From positions 1 to 10,531 of the forward strand of contig JAHIMN010000044.1 in the NCBI GenBank assembly GCA_018896395.1: a stretch of DNA of 10,531 nucleotides. The letters run 5' to 3'. The position numbers and the translations under genes are program-made. Source of the stretch: Verrucomicrobiota bacterium (GTDB lineage: Bacteria > Verrucomicrobiota > Kiritimatiellia > JAAZAB01). Shown here piece by piece: positions 6,812-10,531 of the stretch. The stretch's first letter is position 1, and the number at the start of each line of letters is the position of its first letter. Under the pieces are notes generated by a model. The model worked only from the letters and a program-made list of their open reading frames with translations. It ran no database searches and was not told the origin of the DNA.

Positions 6812-7126
6812 TCATGCAACCGGCAACCCTGCGTCGTCCAGCAACGCGTCCGGCACCTCGTTGATGCGGAGCTGGCAGGTCTTGTTGGCATAGGCCACGT
6901 AATGCCTTCCGCCAAAACGATAGAACTGGGGATAGCCGATCTCAAAATCCTTGAACGGACCGCCCGGCACACCGTCGTTGTAGATGACCACCTTGGGATT
7001 GGTAAAGTACAACCCCGCGTTCTTGGTCACGCCGGGCGTCTCGCGGCCCACGGCAATCCACAGCGGATCGCGCGGATAGCCGCCGCCAAGCTCAGCGAAC
7101 GGGTGAAAGGGGTTCCGCTCATGATG
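6812..7126 (-). pseudogene. C-terminal remnant of a sialidase-like (BNR propeller) hydrolase
   Basis: Just after the second URO-D gene, the minus strand encodes about 100 residues reading NPFHPFAELGGGYPRDPLW, then FTNPKVVIYND, FEIGYPQFYRF, GGRHYVAYANK and INEVPDALLD, ending at TGA 6812-6814. The order resembles the last blades of exo-alpha-sialidase-type proteins common in PVC bacteria, where a YP-D-G-Y pattern and a final helix close the propeller. The usual 350-400 residues are absent and no ATG lies in this frame; only a GTG at 7051 could start it. An ATG at 7122, about 10 nt after a GGAG, begins MSGTP in a neighbouring frame and would join this one after a one-base shift in the CCCC run near 7110. 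It is probably a deletion remnant. The sialidase assignment is from pattern resemblance only. Confidence 0.5.
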
Positions 7127-7128
7127 TT

Positions 7129-8196
7129 CTACTCCGTGTTCTGCAGTTCCCCCACTGCCGCCACCATGGCCCGGAAATTCTCCGGAGGAATCGGCGGGTT
7201 AATTTCACTGGAGGAGGCCACAAACATACCGCCCGTCTCCAGCGCGTTGGTTTCGCGGATGTGACGGCGGACCTCGGCCTTGACCTGCGCCGGTGTCCCG
7301 CGCTCCAGCAAATCTACGCCATCCACCCCACCCGCCCATACCATTTCCGGCCAGGCGTTTTTCAGTTCAACGATGTCCATGCCGCAGTTGGGCTCCAGGC
7401 AATAGAAGCCGTCGACGTTGCAGGCGATCAGGTCGGGAATCGCTTTCTTCCAGTTGCCGTCACTGTGGTAGAGCGCTTTCACGCCATGCGCATGCCAAGC
7501 GGCTGCCAGTTGCCGGATGTAGGGGTAGTGATACACGTGCAGAAAGTCCGGCGGAAAGATTGGCCCCTGTTTGGTCGCGAAATCTTCAGGAATCAGGATC
7601 ACCGGTGACAGTGCGGCATCCGCAACCGCGTGCACTCGGCGGAGTTCGCACGCCACCAAGGCCTCCATGAAATCCTTCAGGACTTCCGGGTAGTCGAGCT
7701 GGAAGAAGGTGAAGATCTCCAGCCCCATGGCATCGAAGGCACTACAGAAACCGGTCCAACTGTAGTTCAAGATAACGGTGTCGCCGATTTTCTTCTGGAG
7801 CATCAACATCGTGTCGCGGTAGGCGGTGCGGGCCGCGGCGGCCTCAAATGGTGCTGCACGCAGGGCCACCGTGCGCCGCCGCAACCATTCCGCCGCACCG
7901 TACTCATCGGTGAACGGGCGGCTGACATGCCAGCTCGTCCAGTTATCATTCTGCGACACAAAGCCGTCGGGCGAGGTGACCCGCGCCGTGCCGCGCGGCG
8001 CACCCGGCGGCATGACCAGGTCGCAGGTCTGGCGGATCACGGCACAGATGTCGTCAACCGTGTAATTGAAACCCTCGATGGTTTTACCGGTCCAGTCGGC
8101 AATGACGCGCGGGTTGTAGCTGAGCTGCTCGAGCAGCGCCGCCCGATCTAACTCCTGATGATTCAATGTTGTCTTTACCCGCTCCATCTTGCTCAT
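7129..8196 (-). CDS. Second uroporphyrinogen decarboxylase family (URO-D) protein
   Basis: This URO-D-fold protein of about 355 residues is only distantly similar to the one at 1995-3176. From the ATG at 8196 it opens MSKMERVKTTLNHQELDRAALLE, the standard URO-D start. It has FATKQGPIFPPDFLHVYHYPYIRQL in the substrate region, YHSDGN at about 243-248, LEPNCGMD at 267-274 and WAGGVDG at about 287-293. The ending ENFRAMVAAVGELQNTE is a normal C-terminus, so the protein looks complete. Its function is probably demethylation of an unknown substrate with a corrinoid or pterin partner, not heme synthesis. Upstream in-frame starts at 8223 (ATG) and 8235 (TTG) would add 9 or 13 residues; none of the three has a clear Shine-Dalgarno site. 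This may reflect loss of its original leader, since an orphan signal peptide sits immediately upstream. Confidence 0.75.
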   Translation of the reverse strand: MSKMERVKTTLNHQELDRAALLEQLSYNPRVIADWTGKTIEGFNYTVDDICAVIRQTCDLVMPPGAPRGTARVTSPDGFVSQNDNWTSWHVSRPFTDEYGAAEWLRRRTVALRAAPFEAAAARTAYRDTMLMLQKKIGDTVILNYSWTGFCSAFDAMGLEIFTFFQLDYPEVLKDFMEALVACELRRVHAVADAALSPVILIPEDFATKQGPIFPPDFLHVYHYPYIRQLAAAWHAHGVKALYHSDGNWKKAIPDLIACNVDGFYCLEPNCGMDIVELKNAWPEMVWAGGVDGVDLLERGTPAQVKAEVRRHIRETNALETGGMFVASSSEINPPIPPENFRAMVAAVGELQNTE

Positions 8197-8243
8197 CACA
8201 TCATTTTTAAACAGTTTTTCCATCAGTTGTCTCAATAAAAAGA

Positions 8244-8294
8244 TTAAACCGCTAAAATTGCCATTACGGAAAGCAATAGATTCATTTTACGCAT
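8244..8294 (-). pseudogene. Orphan signal peptide of a lost secreted protein
   Basis: An ATG at 8294 follows an AGAGGT ribosome binding site (plus-strand 8301-8306) by 6 nt. It opens MRKMNLLLSVMAILAV, a positively charged start with a hydrophobic core typical of a Sec signal peptide, then stops at TAA 8244-8246. The ribosome binding site overlaps the stop of the upstream chimeric gene, and only 4 bp separate that stop from this ATG, as in a real operon. The rest of the gene is absent, and the next 47 bp lead straight into the second URO-D gene. It is most likely the stub of a secreted protein gene; a leader peptide is less likely. Confidence 0.5.
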
Positions 8295-8298
8295 TGGT

Positions 8299-9333
8299 TT
8301 ACCTCTTTTCGGTTATGTCCACCACGAACACGTCCGAGCGTCCTCTGCGTGCGGCATTAAATGCAATCCAGTGGCCGGTGGGATCGGCCAGCGGGTGCGG
8401 GTGTGAATACTGGCCAGGAATGCTTTTCCACTCCGTTTGATGTCGGCAGATGGGTTCCAAGCGAGGAGTGCCGTCATTCGGTTTATCGTAGTAAAGCCAT
8501 TGCAGCCGATCGGTGGAGAAATCACCATCGAGAATGAGCGCCGGCCGCGAAGGATCGGCAGCCACATGGCCATAATTGCGAGCCTTCGGAAAAGACTGCT
8601 CCCATCGCGTCTGCCCGTCAGGGGTGGTAATTCCAAGATAGATGCCGCCCCCTGGAAGTGGTCCGTGATAAGCCAATGCAGACCCGTCCCACAGCCAAGA
8701 CGTATGAGTTTGGAACGGACCGGGAAAAGATTTCTTCAAGGGACGCGTGTTGCGCGAGGAAATGTCGAGGATCCAGATACGTGGCGTCTTCCCGTCACTG
8801 CCGTTCCAGTAGGCCGGTGGGAGGTCGAGGTCGAAATAGAGCAGGTTCGGGTCCGTTGGGCTGAAGGCGCAGTGCGCGGATTGCGCTGGCTTGCGTTCGA
8901 AGAGGATTTCGGGATTCCCCGGCTTTTTGAAAGGCACGCGGATGACCCGGAGCGTGTGGTCCGGATAGCTCACATAGGAGCGGGTGACCGGCTCACCCCG
9001 ACGGATTTGGGGATGGGCACTGCTCAGCGTGATGGCTACCCAGCGTTCGTCCGGCGAAACGGAGGGCGCGCCCAGCGCCACAGCCGTATCCAGCACACAA
9101 TCAAAAACCAATCCGTCCGTTTCGCCGTAATACGAACCGTAGGCGGACACCACTAGGCCTGCGTTCCGCGTCATTTTTCCCACCTCCGCCGCGCGCTTGA
9201 TGTCGCCATGCGGCACATGGACGTCTCCACCCCATTCAATGCTCGTGAGCGGGGTTTGCTTAACCAGGCCAATGATTTCCGCCGGCGTTAATTTACGAAA
9301 TGTGATTGATACCAGTCCGGTAAGCCATGACAT
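8299..9333 (-). CDS. In-frame chimera: N-terminal third of a sugar-phosphate isomerase joined to a truncated oligogalacturonate-lyase-like (PL22) propeller
   Basis: Residues 1-90 are the start of an AP-endonuclease-2-type TIM barrel (sugar phosphate isomerase/epimerase): LVSITFRKLTPAEI, IEWGGDVHVPHGD at 32-44, and AVALGAP at 84-90. The rest of that 270-residue fold is missing. From SPDERW (93-98) onward the protein is a propeller resembling oligogalacturonate lyase: HCAFSPTDPNLLYFD, RIWILD, QTHTSWLWDG, NYGHVAAD, CRHQTEW, and QYSHPHP at 308-314. Residues H210, H256, Q308, H311 and H313 match in order and roughly in spacing the catalytic base and metal ligands I recall for the Yersinia PL22 enzyme. 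About 100 residues of N-terminal propeller are lacking. No signal peptide is present. The ATG at 9333 has GAGGA close upstream. The frame is intact across the join near 9057-9066, but neither domain is complete, so activity is doubtful. Confidence 0.7.
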   Translation of the reverse strand: MSWLTGLVSITFRKLTPAEIIGLVKQTPLTSIEWGGDVHVPHGDIKRAAEVGKMTRNAGLVVSAYGSYYGETDGLVFDCVLDTAVALGAPSVSPDERWVAITLSSAHPQIRRGEPVTRSYVSYPDHTLRVIRVPFKKPGNPEILFERKPAQSAHCAFSPTDPNLLYFDLDLPPAYWNGSDGKTPRIWILDISSRNTRPLKKSFPGPFQTHTSWLWDGSALAYHGPLPGGGIYLGITTPDGQTRWEQSFPKARNYGHVAADPSRPALILDGDFSTDRLQWLYYDKPNDGTPRLEPICRHQTEWKSIPGQYSHPHPLADPTGHWIAFNAARRGRSDVFVVDITEKR

Positions 9334-9339
9334 ACGTCC

Positions 9340-9423
9340 TCACAGATAAAACAACTGTTGCTCTTCTTTGCTTAAACTTCCCTTACGAAGGAAATGGTTA
9401 CTGTAAATAACATCTCCATCAAA
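9340..9423 (-). other. Protein-like 27-codon extension beyond the in-frame TGA of the cyclase-like gene
   Basis: Past the TGA at 9424-9426 the same frame stays open for 27 codons, starting FDGDVIYSNH and ending QQLFYL, to a second TGA at 9340-9342. The sequence looks like an ordinary charged C-terminus. The second TGA lies 6 bp before the next ATG and overlaps its GAGGA site, giving the tight spacing usual in operons. Without it, the genes are 90 bp apart. It is either a lost C-terminus, read-through, or chance. Confidence 0.35.
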
Positions 9424-10512
9424 TCATCTCCAGACTTGATAACCGGGACATTCTACAAACTGCCAGGGATAAGCGGCAAAAGGATGCTCTTTCACCACTT
9501 GAGACATAATCGCCAGTGAAAGCATCCGCCACCAGGTGGCAAAAGAACTGCCCTCATGTGCTCCGGAATACATTAGTTTACTGCCGTAAAACATTTCCTT
9601 ATTCTTTATAAAGACAAAACCATTATCGACAACGCGGTTGCTTAAGACCCACGCAATCGTCCGGCTCAAAGCCGCAAGAATATCCTGACGGCGGTATTCT
9701 GTTTTAAGACAAAAACGGCACAACGGATCAATGGCGTCAATATCCTCGCACCCGCTGGTATTTTCATGAATACCGAATCCGCCCTGGGCAGTTTGCATGG
9801 AAAGCATGGAATCAATAATGCGCTCAACGCAAGCCACCGGCCGGCGGTCATATTCATAAAGCAGATAAAAGTGATAGGCGCCCTGATAAGCTTGGTTCAT
9901 TTTCGCCGGAGTGTCAAAATTCAGTCCCCATAGACCGGTATTGGCATCCTGTTTCTTATTCAGCCAGTCAAAAACGATTTCCATGGCCCGGTCGGCGGGT
10001 CGCACATGATGGAAGTCGCGCGCATATTGCAGAAGTTGTCCCAGATTGAGGATTTCGTTTCCGACAAAATCAATTTTTTCCTGATCGCGCCTTTCCAGCC
10101 ATGCCTGGAGATAAGCTTCGTCATAAAACGGCTTGAGGATCCCAAATTCGCGTTCCACGACTCCGCCCAAGGCTGTCATGGCAATAATCGCATGACAGCT
10201 CAAATGCCACCAGCCGCACCATTCCATGTGAGGCGCGACATACCAGGAGCCCGGGTGGGCAATAATTACATCCTTGAAGAAACCGTCATCATCCTGGAAC
10301 GACTGAATGGATTTGATCCATTCTTTTTTCAGCTGGGCGTCAATAGTTTGCAGTTCATTCAAGAGATGGCGGGCCATGGCGGCGTAACACGAGGCATAAA
10401 GAATAGGTTGGGTCTGGCAGGCAGCGTAGCGGTAGCGGCCGTACTCGTCTTCCTGGCAACGTAATCTCTCGTAAAAATCGAGTATTTCCCGCTTAAAGAC
10501 CGTCACATCCAT
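9424..10512 (-). CDS. Alpha/alpha-barrel protein with terpenoid-cyclase / prenyltransferase-like repeats
   Basis: This protein of 362 residues or more has the repeated helical pattern of the terpenoid-cyclase/protein-prenyltransferase alpha/alpha toroid. QW-like motifs recur: QSFQDDDGFF at 70-79, KKQDANTGLWG at 186-196 and MQTAQGGFG at 239-247. An EDIDAIDPL motif at 256-264 and aromatic-rich barrel segments such as WCGWWHLSCH lie between them. There is no signal peptide or membrane segment. No squalene-cyclase DXDD acid motif is evident, so it is probably not a hopene cyclase; related proteins of unknown role occur beside carbohydrate and URO-D genes in PVC genomes. It is the first minus-strand gene of the operon in view and reads toward the chimeric gene. 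ATG 10512 has only a weak GGAA-type site, and the frame stays open to the window edge, so the true start may lie outside. A protein-like frame continues past its TGA. Confidence 0.6.
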   Translation of the reverse strand: MDVTVFKREILDFYERLRCQEDEYGRYRYAACQTQPILYASCYAAMARHLLNELQTIDAQLKKEWIKSIQSFQDDDGFFKDVIIAHPGSWYVAPHMEWCGWWHLSCHAIIAMTALGGVVEREFGILKPFYDEAYLQAWLERRDQEKIDFVGNEILNLGQLLQYARDFHHVRPADRAMEIVFDWLNKKQDANTGLWGLNFDTPAKMNQAYQGAYHFYLLYEYDRRPVACVERIIDSMLSMQTAQGGFGIHENTSGCEDIDAIDPLCRFCLKTEYRRQDILAALSRTIAWVLSNRVVDNGFVFIKNKEMFYGSKLMYSGAHEGSSFATWWRMLSLAIMSQVVKEHPFAAYPWQFVECPGYQVWR

Positions 10513-10531
10513 TTTGATTTGCTTTTCCAGA

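Noticed and set aside
8437..9156. Plus-strand frame of about 240 codons opposite the chimeric gene
   Set aside because: The minus-strand product has clear isomerase and lyase motifs; the plus frame shows none.
9424..9426. Selenocysteine codon or reassigned TGA
   Set aside because: There is no evident selenocysteine hairpin or catalytic context, and TGA ends other genes in the window; nonsense mutation or chance is simpler.

Overview
The window looks like a chromosomal segment of a free-living bacterium of the Planctomycetes-Verrucomicrobia-Lentisphaerae group, perhaps Kiritimatiellota or Lentisphaerota. This is inferred from the gene mix: two uroporphyrinogen-decarboxylase-family (URO-D) methyltransferase paralogues, a GH20-like glycosidase, sugar-isomerase, oligogalacturonate-lyase-like and sialidase-like pieces, and intergenic gaps filled with degenerate 7-bp repeats. 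No rRNA, tRNA, CRISPR array, transposase or phage gene is visible.

Left part (1-3859): the 3' end of an acetylornithine aminotransferase gene (argD), a 115-bp gap holding an inverted array of 7-bp repeats, then a diaminopimelate decarboxylase gene (lysA). A URO-D-family gene starting at TTG follows at once, with its ribosome binding site lying on the lysA stop. A class I glutamine amidotransferase gene converges on it and overlaps its 3' end by 40 bp. ArgD and LysA point to arginine and lysine synthesis.

Middle (3860-6770): a divergent promoter gap, a cytoplasmic GH20-like glycosidase, then a 329-bp interval made mostly of two unrelated families of 7-bp repeats. The second family is arranged as inverted arrays around a possible 51-codon ORF. 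A COG2236-type purine phosphoribosyltransferase starts just after the last repeat.

Right part (6771-10531, all minus strand, so read from right to left): an alpha/alpha-barrel terpenoid-cyclase-like protein, an in-frame chimera of one third of a sugar-phosphate isomerase and two thirds of an oligogalacturonate-lyase-like propeller, an orphan 16-codon signal peptide, a complete second URO-D protein, and the C-terminal tail of a sialidase-like protein. It reads as a carbohydrate-use operon that has lost several internal segments, through real decay or through assembly error.

The most notable points are the 7-nt-periodic inverted arrays that end 6-11 nt before two genes lacking Shine-Dalgarno sites, the operon with three separate truncation scars, and an in-frame TGA followed by a protein-like 27-codon tail that would restore tight operon spacing.
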